A DNA stretch of 64,000 nucleotides. It comes from Molanna angustata. Its lineage: Eukaryota > Arthropoda > Insecta > Trichoptera > Molannidae. Position numbers and translations under genes: made by a program. The first letter of the stretch is position 1, and each line of letters opens with the position of its first letter. The notes beneath the pieces were generated by a model. The model had not been told where the DNA came from and did not search any database. It saw only the letters and a program-made list of their open reading frames with translations. Positions 50,187 through 62,005 of this stretch are shown piece by piece. The DNA is taken from contig OY754972.1 in the NCBI GenBank assembly GCA_963576475.1, positions 32,505,890 through 32,569,889 on the forward strand, read 5' to 3'.

Positions 50187-50435
50187 ATTATATAATTACA
50201 ATGGTATTAATGAATTATTCCACTACAAATTATATAATTACAATGGTATAAATGAATTGTTCCATTACAAATTATATAATTACAATGGTATTAATACATT
50301 ATTCCATTGCAAATTATATAATTACAATGGTATAAATGAATTGTCCATTAAAAATTATATAATTACAATGGTATTAATGAATTATTCCATTACAAATTAT
50401 ATAATTACAATAGTATTAATGAAAGAAGATGACAA
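50187..50435. repeat. 41-42-bp tandem repeat, 6 copies
   Basis: ATTATATAATTACAATGGTA recurs at 50,187, 50,229, 50,271, 50,313, 50,354 and 50,396. The plus-strand open frame across it is a by-product of the repeats. Confidence 0.93.
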
Positions 50436-50695
50436 TTATCCACCCTGAGTAGAAATATCGGCATAAGGTTCAGAGTTATAAATTAAGCTAATTAAATTTA
50501 ATAGTGTAATAAAAGATACATAATAAAACCCAATCATTCTACCATCACCCAATTTTAAATTATACTTAAATATGCTATTTATTTCACCAACACCCAATTC
50601 TGAAATCTACATTTAAAATAACCCCAAATTCTAAATCCAACTACAAAAATAAAAAATATAAAACAAATTTCTGAAAAAAGAGAATTAGTAGGTTA

Positions 50696-50815
50696 GTACA
50701 CAAATGAATATATTGCAGATATTAAAATGAAGTAGATTAGTACACAAATTAATATATTGCAGATATTAAAATGAAGTAGATTAGTACACAAATTAATACA
50801 TTTCAGATATTAATA
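50696..50815. repeat. 44-bp tandem repeat, about 3 copies
   Basis: GTACACAAATGAATATATTG (with ATTAAT variants) recurs at 50,696, 50,740 and 50,784. Confidence 0.9.
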
Positions 50816-51262
50816 ATATAGGTATTATGAAATGAATTTTTTTTTTTGGACTAAAGATTATGAACGATGAACGTAGCTCAAATTGAGGAATTTTAAATAG
50901 GAACCTATTTATATTAGTCAGAGCACTTTCACATTACGCAGCATGTTCAGGAATATTAAAACATGAAGTGTATTTATGGTATATTTATATTTTGTCTATG
51001 TAATGATTGGTACAACTAACCAGTCAAGAAATACAATTTCACACATAAGCATGATGTTTAAATGGTTTTTAATCAATTTCTCCTTTTTACAAGGAACCAA
51101 AAAAAATATATGATAACTGAAAGCTGTAGAAATGAAAAAACCTTAGGCAAGTATAAATAAGTATTTACATTTGATATGAAAGATAAACGTATTAATAAAA
51201 TGTTTTGTTTCATTTTCATTCTTCATGAAATTAATTATTTAATGTATTATGAATCTGCTAAC

Positions 51263-51356
51263 CTGTTAATCCTCGATATCCAAAGACACCACATTCGTGC
51301 ATTTTCATAGATTTTTGTTCTTCTTTGATGAATTGCTCTGTGCTTACCCCTTTCAC
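51263..51356 (-). CDS. KRAP/ITPRID-like gene, internal exon
   Basis: Between acceptor TTATAG and donor GTTAGC the minus strand reads VKGVSTEQFIKEEQKSMKMH, ECGVFGYRGLT plus one base. It joins in frame to the exon at 55,453-55,608, giving ...RFLKPSK-VKGVSTEQFI. This resembles the ASKIPSRF...KGIDIKVFLSAQ stretch of the KRAP/TESPA1 IP3-receptor-binding domain. In vertebrates that family tethers IP3 receptors to actin. The one-base overhang matches the two-base start of the exons at 37,683 and 36,569. Confidence 0.65.
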
Positions 51357-51544
51357 CTATAATAAAAAAAATATATTTATTTTAAGATTAAATTTAAATG
51401 TTAGTGACATATTGTATTGAGTAATATAAATTTGCCACAATGTTTTAATAATACAAGTCTATACTAGCGGCAATCTGTGAGGGTATTTTTGATAATTGGG
51501 CTCTCATGAAGTTTCCTAATTATTGACAATAAAGTGTAGGGAGA

Positions 51545-52290
51545 CAAATACCTACATTAAGTGTACACAATGATGTGGTATCTGTTCCCCCACATTAAGT
51601 AAGCATACACAATGCTATATTGTATATGTTACCCCACATTAAGTAAGTGTACACAATGTTGTGGTATCTGTTCCTCCACATTAAGTAAGAATACACAATG
51701 CTATATGGTATATGTTCCCCCACATTAAGTAAGTGAACACAATACTGTAGGATCTGTTCCCCCACATTAAGTAAGCGTACACAATGCTATATGGTGTATG
51801 TCCCCCACATTAAGTAAGCGTAGGTCCACAATGCTGAATGGTATCTATTCCTCCACATTAAGTGTACACAATGCTATGGTATCTGTCCCCCACATTAAGT
51901 GTACACAATGCTATGGTATCTGTCCCCCACATTAAGTGTACACAATGCTATGGTATCTGTCCCCCACATTAAGTGTACACAATGCTATGGTATCTGTCCC
52001 CCACATTAAGTAAGTGTAGGTCCACAATGCTGAATGGTATCTATTCCTCCACATTAAGTGTACACAATGCTATGGTATCTGTCCCCCACATTAAGTGTAC
52101 ACAATGCTATGGTATCTGTCTCCCACATTAAGTGTACACAATGCTATGGTATCTGTCCCCCACATTAAGTGTACACAATGCTATGGTATCTGTCCCCCAC
52201 ATTAAGTAAGTGTAGGTCCACAATGCTGAATGGTATCTATTCCTCCACATTAAGTGTACACAATGCTATGGTATCTGTTCCACACACTTA
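51545..52290. repeat. variable minisatellite with CCCCACATTAAGT core
   Basis: Units of about 34-45 bp built on CACATTAAGTGTACACAATG and CTATGGTATCTGTCC repeat some 18-20 times, with an AAGTAAGTG variant. A larger block containing CTGAATGGTATCTATTCCTC recurs three times, a higher-order pattern. Confidence 0.9.
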
Positions 52291-52429
52291 GTTGTCAATA
52301 ATTGAGAACTTTATGAAATGTTCAAAAGTCAAAATAGCCATCGTACATTGCAACGAGTGTATGTTTCAAAAGGTATTTAATTTAGATGGTGGTCATGCAA
52401 TTTTTCAATTACGAAACAACTTCAATTCA

Positions 52430-52970
52430 GACATCTTTTTTAAAATTTATACAATCAAGAATCTCAAGTCAACTACTCAAACATCTCAAGTCGAGACTAA
52501 TCTCTCAAAATACTATGGTCCTTTTATACAAAACTTTTCTCTGGCCAGTCCTAACATATGGAGCGGAATGTTGTTAACTGAACGAAAATTATGTTATTGG
52601 CGTTTGAAAGGAAGATATTAAGGAAAATCTTTATCCCGACTAACGATGGAGAGGCCTGGAGAATACCATAAAACCATGAGCTTAAGGCAATGTGCAACTA
52701 AACAAATGTAGTCCAATTTATTGAAATTCAGTGCCTACATTGGCTTGGACATGTTTGCCAGATGGATGATGACCATATTCCTAAAAAGGTATTAGACACC
52801 TGTAGAGAATAAGTAGAGGCAGACCTAGGTTGAGATGGTTGGACGACGTGCTGTGCGATATAAGAGAAATGGAACTAATAAATTGGAGAAGACTGGCGGT
52901 CGATATGAAGGAATGGAGATGATTACTGGAGGAGGCCAGGGTCCGTAGCGGACTGTAGAGCCAGTAATAA
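52430..52970 (+). pseudogene. decayed LINE reverse-transcriptase C-terminus
   Basis: Reading across frames: LKHLKSRLISQNT, VLLYKTFLWPVLTYGAECC, then a WRGLENT scrap, then QMDDDHIPKKV-like text, then SRGRPRLRWLDDVLCDIREM and LEEARVRSGL with a stop. It is collinear with the LINE thumb and tail (Y..L..PVLTYG.E.W ... RW.GH..RM) but has many breaks. Confidence 0.75.
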
Positions 52971-53138
52971 TGAAGAATTTGCATAGTTCTAGGTGTACAG
53001 AATATACTAATTATACATTCTAGTTTGTGATGTAATAGTGAATTATTTTATATTTTAAAGAAATTTTGTTGCACATACATAATTTACTTGTATATAAAAA
53101 CTGCATGAGATCAAAAATATCTTTGAGCTTGATATAAA

Positions 53139-54041
53139 CTAGTTGTATGTAACACATGAGATCCAAATGTCGGTGGCGATAGTATGCATAATTGAAGAAT
53201 ACCTACCAAACTATAAACACTTAAAACACAAATTAATAAATATTTTAAGATATTTTGTTTTCTATATAAACATGTTAGGATAGGATAGTGTGGAGGTCAG
53301 TCTGTTTTTCCTACCCAGAATATGAAAACAGCATAATTTATGTTTGTAAACTAAGTAGATATCAAACTATTGAGTGAGGTATTGTGTAGTGTTTACTGCC
53401 TTACAAATTGTATGAAACGATGTTGTCACTAAAATTCAATATTTATATATGTAAAAAAAAATTGGGATCAAATTTTTTATACTAAATTAAGTTATCTAGT
53501 TGGGGTGTTTCAGTTTTTTTTCAATGTTTTTAAAAACTTTGGAAATATAGGCAGCTAAAAACAAATTTATCATAAAAAAATATTTTTCTTAATAAAAAAT
53601 GTTTGAGAAACTCTGTAACTTTTAATAAAACAAATTTGAGACTTTGTATTTGTTTATATTTATACAAATATTCAGCGTTCTAGTTTATAGTTTATGGTTT
53701 ATGTGATATATTATATCTGCATATAAATAAAGTTGAAATTAAATCCAAAAGTCTGAATATAAAAGTTTTGTAGGCCTATAACTTTCTATGTTGTCTGAAT
53801 TTTTGGGTTCTGTGCATTCAGCGGATCAGAAGTTATAAGGGGGGGGACACAAACACACTAAATGTTCTGCTTCAAATTCTGAACTCATCCATGTTTATAA
53901 AACATATATTCTACGAAGCCTCTAAGTTGATGTTTTTGGCATGCAAAAAGTCCACTACACCATACAAATTCCTTCATACACGCGTCTTGGCTTAATACTG
54001 CCGATTCATTAAGAGAATTAAATTCTATTAAACAAATCGAC
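53139..54041 (-). mobile_element. Helentron-like (HINE) element, minus orientation
   Basis: It starts CTAGTTGTATGTAACACATG (3' hairpin read backwards) and ATCCAAATGTCGG (mutated subterminal repeat). It ends with the backward 5' hairpin AAGAGAATTAAATTCTATT and ACAAATCGACC. The order of blocks matches 21,251-22,248 reversed, with a few deletions. Confidence 0.75.
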
Positions 54042-55452
54042 CAGGACCAGGGTCCACTTGATTGATAGTCAATACAATAACCCCTCAGCTACTGTACTTT
54101 GTTTTCAATATTATCAACCAAATAAGTATGCTATTATTATTATGTGTCAATAACTTCAGTTAGTTAATTTGTCTAATAAATTTATGATACAAAATGATAA
54201 GATAAAGACTACATATATGGTAATAATATACGTAAGTACAATACCTACATATATGTAGGAACAGTAGCAAATAAACATTGACATATTGAATATGTAGATA
54301 TTAGATATTATATCTATTAATTCATGACTGAAGTAATGGTTGATATGACATATTTGTAGAGCAATACATCTGTCATGCTAAATTACAAATAAGAAACCTG
54401 TATTGAAATAACACAAATAATAAACATTAAAGTGAATACAGTGACAAGTGATATTAAATTCCATTTCACACATGGCCTAGACTTTCCCATGGTTTCTTTG
54501 ATGAAAGGAGCCTTTGACTCTTGTATATTTTCTTAATCTAACGCTCATACAAACCATCTCAATGCATTTACTTTCATATTTTATTTTACAAAGGACAGCA
54601 CACAGTACATGCATACAATTATTAAAAGTAAATAAAGAAAAATACAAATATAACATGTACCTCTTACGTAATATACCTTATATTAAAATAAAACAATAAA
54701 ATAGTGTGAATTAATGTGGGTGCGCGCATGAGAGAAGAGTAACAGTAAATATGTGTGTGTGTGAAAGAGATAACTAGAAAGAATGTGAGTGTATGTGTAT
54801 GTGAGAGTGGGTGTGCATGTGTGACAAACACAATGATAGACGAACATAATATATTGACAGATTCATGAGTTGAGAAGAAAAAGAAAATATATTGCTGAGG
54901 GTGGTTGGGAAAAATAAAATTAATAAGTACCTACTTATGTAGTTGTTTATTGTTATAATGTCACTATGTTAGATGATATAAGTTTGTTTTTGAATGTCAT
55001 ATGTGAATCAAAAAATATATCTACGTCGGCATTTTTTTCATAATAATTGAATAAGTTTATCATTCTGTTAATCGGAGCGTTTTTGGAAGCATTTGTTTTA
55101 CAGATATTGGAGAAGAAAAGTGACATATGTATGTAATGTCCGGCGAGTAGATGTATTAAATTTAATATTGGTAAGAATTTCATGGCATTGTTTCCATTTA
55201 TTTATTTATGTAACATTTTCTTGATACCTACATAGCCATAAGTTGGAATGGTGCAATTGCGCCAGGAGCAAGATAATCGGAGGCTCAAAAATACTTGGTA
55301 CAATTCAAATGGAAGAAATATAAGAAGAAAAAGAATAATCTATGAAAATGCTTTTCTCTGTAAAATCTTGTAACTATAAAAAATATTTTGTATGGAAAGA
55401 ATCAAGTGGTTATTTTTTGATAGTGTAAAGATAATTTGCAAATTAATCATAC
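54042..55452. other. AT-rich sequence, presumed intron of the KRAP/ITPRID-like gene
   Basis: Includes a GTGTGTGTGTG-rich tract near 54,750-54,825. No exon-like segment is seen between the exons at 51.3 and 55.5 kb. Confidence 0.4.
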
Positions 55453-55608
55453 CTTAGATGGTTTTAGAAACCTATCAGGAATCCTGGCCAACTGCTGTCT
55501 GGCAGGGCTGGGTCCGAAGCCCACACCTCTCAGAACTGCCTCAGCATCCACTTTTCTGGATTCCAGAAGACTTTCTACACTTGATGCGCGACTATTTCCC
55601 CCATCAGA
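55453..55608 (-). CDS. KRAP/ITPRID-like gene, exon with IP3R-interacting motif
   Basis: A 52-codon phase-0 exon between acceptor TTTCAG and donor GTATGA. It reads SDGGNSRASSVESLLESRKV, DAEAVLRGVGFGPSPARQQL and ARIPDRFLKPSK. It parallels the vertebrate pattern SSV.ELLE...DPEEIL..LGFG......IP.RF of the KRAP_IP3R_bind region (ITPRID1/2, TESPA1). Base composition is strongly coding-like. The upstream start of the gene is not identified; the frame at 56,324-56,680 is a possible part. Family assignment rests on remembered motifs. Confidence 0.7.
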
Positions 55609-56323
55609 CTGAAACCCACACAATATTGTTAAAAACCAAGATATCAATAAACATCTTCACAATTCACAAACAAAAACAAAAGACCAATTTTTACAGGATT
55701 CTTTTGTGCGCACTTTTCAATCTTTTGATGGTGACGGCTTCTAATTTGTAGATATCCATTATGAAAATGATATACAATCAGTTGATTATGGCCTTGTAAG
55801 CCGAAATTGTAGAATTATATGTGTTTATATTTCTCATTTTCAGGATTTTTTTAAAGCTATATATAAATATAGGTACTGAAACAAATATAATATTTCCAAC
55901 TGTCAATTTGTTCAAGAGATGTTTTTCAACTTTTAAAAGCCTGCTGTCAAAACTTGTACATGTCCAAATAGGTGTGAAATAAAATTAGGAACGTTTTGAA
56001 AGTTTACGACACTAAAATGTGGTAAGAACTTAATGAAATCACTAAAAAAATACAACTATAAAAATATTTGACCTAAGAACTTACCTTTGTAACAAAGAAT
56101 AATGCGATAGGTAGATATGTTTTAATAGTAATAGTCAATTTGAATGTACGCAGGCGACAGGTAGGTAAGTTCTAAACGTAAATTTGAAATTGGGATTGTA
56201 TTAGAGTTTCAAGAGTAAGGCTACTGACTTGGTGATGTTATGGGGGGCATTACGTGAAATGTGAAAATAATTTCTATTGGTTGCTTATAGGGTGATTGAT
56301 TGGTTGCACAGGGGAGTAGAGTA

Positions 56324-56680
56324 TCAGTGGGAGGTTGGTGGGTGAGTGGTGAGCATGGCACGAGTCATAAAGGGGCCCCTTAAGTCTGCATTCATAATCA
56401 CAAGCCCATGTGGCTCGCCTATTCTGACTGGAACTCTGGTCGCCTGTGATCGTGGGCCTGGATTCGTAAATCCAGTGAAACCACAATTGCATTTCTCTTT
56501 TGTGTCTTTCTCGGCTATTTCTCTCCATAAATTTATGAATATACATTGTTCTCTAGGTGTCGTTTGTGTTACAGTTTCAACAGATTCTTGTTCTTTTTGT
56601 TCACTTGACTCAATTATTTTTAATGCATTGATATTAGGTACAATCTTTTTGATATAACAAGCATTTATTTTCTTATTTTA
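56324..56680 (-). CDS. unidentified coding-like open frame
   Basis: The minus strand is open for about 118 codons before a TGA at 56,324. Parts are KIVPNINALKIIESSEQKEQ, SVETVTQTTPREQCIFINLW, REIAEKDTKEKCNCGFTGF and EPHGLVIMNADLRGPFMTRA. Codon use and GC are higher than the surroundings. It lies just upstream of, and on the same strand as, the exon at 55,608, so it could be an earlier exon of the KRAP/ITPRID-like gene or the end of another gene. No clear acceptor or donor was chosen. I do not recognise the protein. Confidence 0.4.
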
Positions 56681-56760
56681 GGGAACGTAGGAAGATGTAT
56701 ATGTACTTGTTTAACAAGGACATATTCATTTTTTAATTAAAAAAAAAGAAAAAAAAAATA
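56675..56760 (+). mobile_element. SINE family B, tail only
   Basis: GGGAACGTAGGAAGATGTAT and AAGGACATATTCATTTTTTA followed by an A-rich tail. The tRNA-like head is missing. Confidence 0.75.
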
Positions 56761-56939
56761 TGCAAAATGTATTTTTTTAGACGTTTCTCACGCCTTAATT
56801 TCTTTCAGTTTACCATAATCTCAAAAAGTATATGAGTAAGTAATTCAAAATTTAACCTTTAGACATGACCAGAGCATATCAAAGTAATATGATATAAAAT
56901 CTGTGACATATTAGCTGTGAGGCACCGGCTTAGAATAGT

Positions 56940-57209
56940 GCTTCCACTCTTTTCTATTATTGTTTTCGAGTGTCCCGTAAGATCCGGGTAATTGAAAATA
57001 CAACAGGCAACTATAACATCTCACATAGTTCAGCAATGAGGTTCACCACCCATTCTGAATATAGTGCCTTTTTAGGTGAGACTAGACTGGTGTGTGGGTA
57101 TACACAGATATGTTGTGCTCCCTTTTATAAGGCAATGCACACCCGCACACCTTTCGCTGGTTACCCCACATTGTGGGATATGCCGTGATGGTATGAATGA
57201 ATGAATGAT
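56940..57209 (+). mobile_element. LINE 3' end with (TGAA)n tail
   Basis: Ends GGGATATGCCGTGATGGTAT then repeated GAATGAAT. The same 3' sequence, reversed, starts the LINE pieces at 6,597 and 60,493. No coding part is seen. Confidence 0.65.
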
Positions 57210-57796
57210 ATAAAACTTTTAGAAACATGTCATAATATTCAGTAACTTATTTTATTCATTTGCCCCACTTTAGAGCACTGGAACCCAGCTACTTGCGGTG
57301 CAAACAAGTTTATAGAAGTTGTATGTGCGGTATGAGCAACGCAACATCATTTTATTTGGAATTTTGTCTCGGGTCAGTAATTAACGTACACTGTATTAAT
57401 GTCGAAGATGTCTGGAAATTATGAATAATAGGAGGAGTATTTTCTTAGTTGGTGAAGTAAATCACCAAATGTATATTTCAAATAGTTTTCTAATTCAAAG
57501 TGTATTAATACGACTGTAATATTCCCAAAGTTATAAAATTCACAAGTTATTAACCTTAGATAATAAATTATAATTTTATGTTTATACCAAATAAAAACAT
57601 GTTAAAAATGATTCACATTCAGCAGAGAAATTTTTCAATGATGAAAATCTGACGAATTTAAAACTATGAATGTTTATTCATTTGACTAATCTTATGCTTG
57701 AAACATCCTTGTTTCTATATTTAAAATAATATTCGAATATTTTTATTATTGCATATGCGCAAACATTGGGTTTTTTTCCCTGTCGGGAGTCAAAGA

Positions 57797-58085
57797 TATT
57801 TTTTGACAGATTTTTAATTATCTCAATAGAGACGAAGTTGGAATATTTATTGTAGGAGAACCGGGAAATCAAGGCACCTACAGGGCTTACGACCTGTCAT
57901 CGGCTGGTTTACGTGATCACTTTATGCGCTTGCGCAACGTTCACCAATTATGCCTTTAAATGAGATCCCTATCAATTCAATTTTGAAAGTTCTATATATT
58001 GTAATACTGAAGATTTCCCGGTTCTCCTACAATAAATATTCCAACTTCGTCTCTATTGAGATAATTAAAAATCTGTCAAAAAATA
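57797..58085. repeat. perfect 74-bp inverted repeat with 141-bp loop
   Basis: Arms 57,797-57,870 and 58,012-58,085 are exact reverse complements (inner end GAGAACCGGGAAATC). The loop (57,871-58,011) is GC-richer (TTACGACCTGTCATCGGCTG). No family match. Confidence 0.95.
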
Positions 58086-58369
58086 AAATAATATTGTTTA
58101 AAATAAATTTAAACTGCAAAAATAAATTTGTTTGCGCCAAAAAAATTGTTTAAATCAATGTCAGATATCATAAAAAATATGTAATATTTACACAGAACAA
58201 GAGAATCTAGTCGCGAATTTACTGGCCGCCAGAAAAAGATGGACTAAATATGTGATAAAAGAATAGATTCTGTTCAGGTCTGTTGCGAGAACAAAATTCA
58301 GCTCAACACGTTAAAAATATTATTTCATCCAAATTTCTTCCGTCAGAAAGAGATGTACTGTAACAATGC

Positions 58370-58625
58370 GATAGAGATATTCTTATTTTAGAAATGGGAA
58401 TAGTCAGAAGCTCGGACGATAAGTGGATAAAGACAGTGCTGACTTGGAGTCCTCGTAGGACAAATAGAAATGTTGAGCGACCACAGCTAAAATGGAGGGA
58501 TGATATCAAACTATATGCTGGCACATTCTGAATGTAGACTGTACAGGAGAGAACTACATGGAGGCAAATGGAGGAGGTCTTCATCCATGAGTTAACGGAA
58601 GGAAGATGGGGTCGGTGGTAGAGTG
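58370..58625 (+). pseudogene. LINE reverse-transcriptase tail fragment
   Basis: The frame includes DDKWIKTVLTWSPRRTNRNV, ERPQLKWRDDIKLYAGT and then, after stops, TWRQMEEVFIHEL. It matches a LINE tail of the R.RP..RW.DDI form. Confidence 0.75.
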
Positions 58626-58800
58626 ACCATCGCACTGATTTTTAGTAATCCAGTGGAAAGTTCAAACCCACCCTGCCTCAATGGATTTTGTCCGCTTGTA
58701 GCACAAGCATTTAAGCTTAATTTAAGGAATGTATGCTGAAGAATATGTACTTTTCACGAGGATATATTCATAATTCATTATTTTATTAAATAAAAAAATG
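58612..58800 (+). mobile_element. SINE family B, diverged
   Basis: GGTGGTAGAGTGACCATCGC and AATCCAGTGGAAAGTTCAAA (tRNA-like part), then CACAAGCATTTAAGCTTAAT and GAGGATATATTCATAATTC. It is more diverged than the copies at 7.0 and 38.4 kb. Confidence 0.7.
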
Positions 58801-58945
58801 TACCTGCAAAGTTTTTATATTACAGGTAAGTTAGTTTGTATCCAATAATGTCTATAAAGAAATTCTTTGTTGTAATATGATTTTGTTATATTTATTATTT
58901 TTTTATTATTCCGTGGTAAAATTATATGCTTTTTGTTTTCAAATA

Positions 58946-59075
58946 ATGAATGTCCATCATCATCAGAGGCTCCACAGCCCAGGATGGGCCTTGGCCTCCT
59001 CAAGGAATCGTCTCCATTGCACCCTATCCATGGCCTTTTCTCTCCAATTCCGCACACCGGCTATATGAATGTCCT
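58946..59075 (-). mobile_element. short LINE 3' fragment
   Basis: A GC-richer island beginning ATGTCCATCATCATCAGAGG with CCCAGGATGGGCCTTGGCCT and CATTGCACCCTATCCATGG. This wording is typical of the 3' end of LINEs in moths and is seen here in reverse. It is inserted in AT-rich DNA. Confidence 0.5.
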
Positions 59076-59570
59076 GTTCAATATAATATTACTTATAAAA
59101 ATATTTAATTACTGATGATGTACTACCTATGTTTAAAACACCTTATACCCTAATAAATATATAAATAATGTTAAACAAAAATTTTATCAAAATCTTGAAA
59201 ATTTTGTGGAAAGAATTTAGTTATTTTCTTGTTTCCCTACCTTAAGTTTTGCAATTAAAAGCATTTATACAATAATTAAATGAAAATAATATGATTCGTC
59301 CTTTCAAAAAAATTGATAATGCCATAGATACCTGCCAAGCCAGAAGGGCGTACAAACAATAAAAATGGCATAAGCGTTAGACTAATTGTCTCAATTATGC
59401 TATCAAAACGTTTAAATACGTCTCATAATTAAGCTACATATTTTTCTCTATGATTTGTAGCTTTATAGAAAATTTGATTTACGCCCTACAATAATTATGA
59501 ATTTTCTATGCAAAAATCAAGTTCACATCTAGAAACATTAGTGAGCCAGAAGGCGTATGTGCAAAATAAT

Positions 59571-60472
59571 CCAACTGTTGATTTGTTCAAGAGAATGTAA
59601 CTCTCTTGAAGGAATCGGCAGTTTAAAGCCAAGACGCGTGTATGAAGGAACATTTTATATGGTGTTGTGGACTTTTTGCATGCCAAAAACACCAACTTGA
59701 GGCTTCGTAGCATATGTTCTATACATGGATGAATTCAGAATTTGAAGTAGAACATTTTGTGAGTTTTTTGTGTCTGTGTGAGTGTGTGTCCCTCCCCTTA
59801 TAACTTTTGATCCGCTCAATTTACAGAGCCCAAAATTTCATAATATATGATAAATTTATTTTATTTTATTACATCGACATCGGTACATCGACAGACATCC
59901 AGCTAATAATTTTCATAAAAAGAAGATAATATTGTTTATTATTATGAGTGCTGGACGTCCAATTATGGATGCACACAAAATTACATGAGCTCTTATTCAA
60001 TCACACACGAAAAAAAATTAAATTTATGTGTTTAACTGCCTATATTTCCAAAGTTTTTAAAAATGTCGAAAAAAGCCAAAACACCCCAACTAGATAATTT
60101 AATTTGCTATAAAAAATATTAACACTGTAGTAGTTCTTCTCAAACTTTTTTTAACAATTTTTATAAAAAATGAATTTAGGGACAACATCATTTCATACAA
60201 TTTGTAAGGCAGTAAACACTACACAATATCTCACTCAATAGTTTGATACCTACTTAATCTACAAACATACATCATGCTGTTTTCATATTCTGGGTAGGAA
60301 AAACAGACTGACCTCCATACTATCCTATCCTGACATATATACCTACATGTTAGATATAGAAAAAAAATATCTTAAAATATTCATTAATTTGTGTTTATAG
60401 TTTGGTACATATTCTTCAATTATGCATACTATCGCCATCGACAGTTGAATCTCATGTGTAACATGCAACTAG
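59571..60472 (+). mobile_element. Helentron-like (HINE) element
   Basis: The 5' end is CCAACTGTTGATTTG. The 3' end has ATCGACAGTTGAATC, hairpin CATGTGTAACATG and CAACTAG. About 150 bp near 59,855-60,015 replace the usual middle. Confidence 0.75.
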
Positions 60473-60492
60473 TGATATCTATGATTATAATC

Positions 60493-60710
60493 ATACATAC
60501 ATACCATCACGCCATGTCCCTTACGGGGTAGGCAGAGAGAACCGAACGCCATATCTTTCTATCCTGGCACACATTCATCGCCTCGTCAACATTCATGCAT
60601 CGTCTCATACATGTTCGTCTATTGTTCATGCTTCTAACATTTCCGTCTTTCAGAATATCGTTCACATGGTCGTGCCATCCCTTTCTTGGGCGGCCCCGGC
60701 CTCTCAATCC
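60493..60710 (-). mobile_element. 5'-truncated LINE (family L1) with 12-bp target duplication
   Basis: ATGATTATAATC flanks both ends (60,481-60,492 and 60,711-60,722). The minus strand reads GRGRPRKGWHDHVNDILKDG and RRCMNVDEAMNVCQDRKIW, ending with the CATCACGCCATGTCCC 3' tail. It interrupts the LINE coding piece that resumes at 60,712. Confidence 0.9.
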
Positions 60711-61435
60711 ATGATTATAATCTCTCTGGATTATTCTTATCTAATAAAGACTGTGTAGATGATCTTGGGGTTCTTTTGACCTCAAAACATACTTTTGAGG
60801 CTCATATTGATAGCATAATTACTAAGGCAACAAAGAGCCTGGGTTTTGTTCTGAGAACATGTAAATTTTTCACGAACTTCAGGACGTTCTTGCTCCTTTA
60901 CAATAGCTATGTTCTTCCACATTTAGAATTTTGTTCTCAGATTTGGAACCCACACTACAATAAATATATTGATAAACTTGAGAGATTCCAAAAATGATTC
61001 CTCAAATTCTTAAATTTCAAATCATATAATGCATATAGTTCATATGATGAAATTGAGAAACACTTTGGAATAACCAAAATCTTATACAGGAGGATGTTTC
61101 TTTTCAAAATTATTAACTCTAAAGATGACTGTCCAGATATATTAAATAAAATTAATTTCCATTCGCTGCACAGTGTTTCAGAGTGCGATATTACGAGCTA
61201 CTTTAGGTGCACAGTGTTTCAGAGTGCGATATTACGAGCTACTTTAGGTGCACAGTGTTTCAGAGTGCGATATTACAAGCTACTTTAGGTGCACAGTGTT
61301 TCAGAGTGCGATATTACAAGCTACTTTAGGTGCACAGTGTTTCAGAGTGCAATATTACGAGCTACTTTAGGTGAAAACCCCAATTACTTAGAAATGGGAA
61401 ATTTTAGGTAATTAAGAAAGGGTATTTATTAGTCA
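60711..61435 (+). pseudogene. LINE reverse-transcriptase C-terminal half (family L3) with internal 41-bp array
   Basis: The frame has VDDLGVLLTSKHTFEAHIDS, KATKSLGFVLRTCKFFTNFR and LLYNSYVLPHLEFCSQIWNP, then after one stop a second part MFLFKIINSKDDCPDILNKI. This is the thumb region of a jockey-like reverse transcriptase. From 61,168 to 61,373 a 41-bp unit (GCACAGTGTTTCAGAGTGCG) repeats five times; 41 is not a multiple of three, so the frame is lost. The missing C-terminus may be the piece at 63,305. Confidence 0.8.
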
Positions 61436-62005
61436 ACCTGTTTTTAGAAAAAATATAATGTCAATTAGTTGAAAATTAGACCATTAATCACCAATCTAAT
61501 TGACCGCTATAACAAAAACCGTTCAGTTGCATTATTTTGCTGCTCTAAGTCACTCATATTTAAACTGTTTTTTTGAGTGCTTGTGTTTATATATTCAATA
61601 TTATTTTTGGATCATCATGATTTTCACTATCACGGGTACGATATAATTTTTGTTCATAGTAATATGATATTTATTTCATTGAAAAAACGAGTGGGTTGTG
61701 GCCAACACTAAACTCTCCACACCATAGTAAGTGGTGGAAAAGAAAAAGGTGTAGGTAATTACCTTGCCTTGATATTTATTGATCTGGTTCTGTTAACTTA
61801 TCACCACATTCACAGCTTTTGAAAGTTTTGATTGTCACTTCACTGAAATTAATTAATTTAAGTGGATTTAGAATATATATTTTTGATAAAGAGCTGTGCA
61901 GTGTGTTTGTCAAGGTGACAGTTGTTATAATGAAAAATTTTATATGCAACAATACTTCTTATTTTTTGCATATAGCTGGCAGGTAGGTAACTGTATTTAT
62001 AAAGA

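Noticed and set aside
50146..50448. Tyr/Asn-rich repeat protein of 100 codons
   Set aside because: It lies entirely in the 41-42-bp tandem array, and the one 41-bp unit shifts the repeat register.
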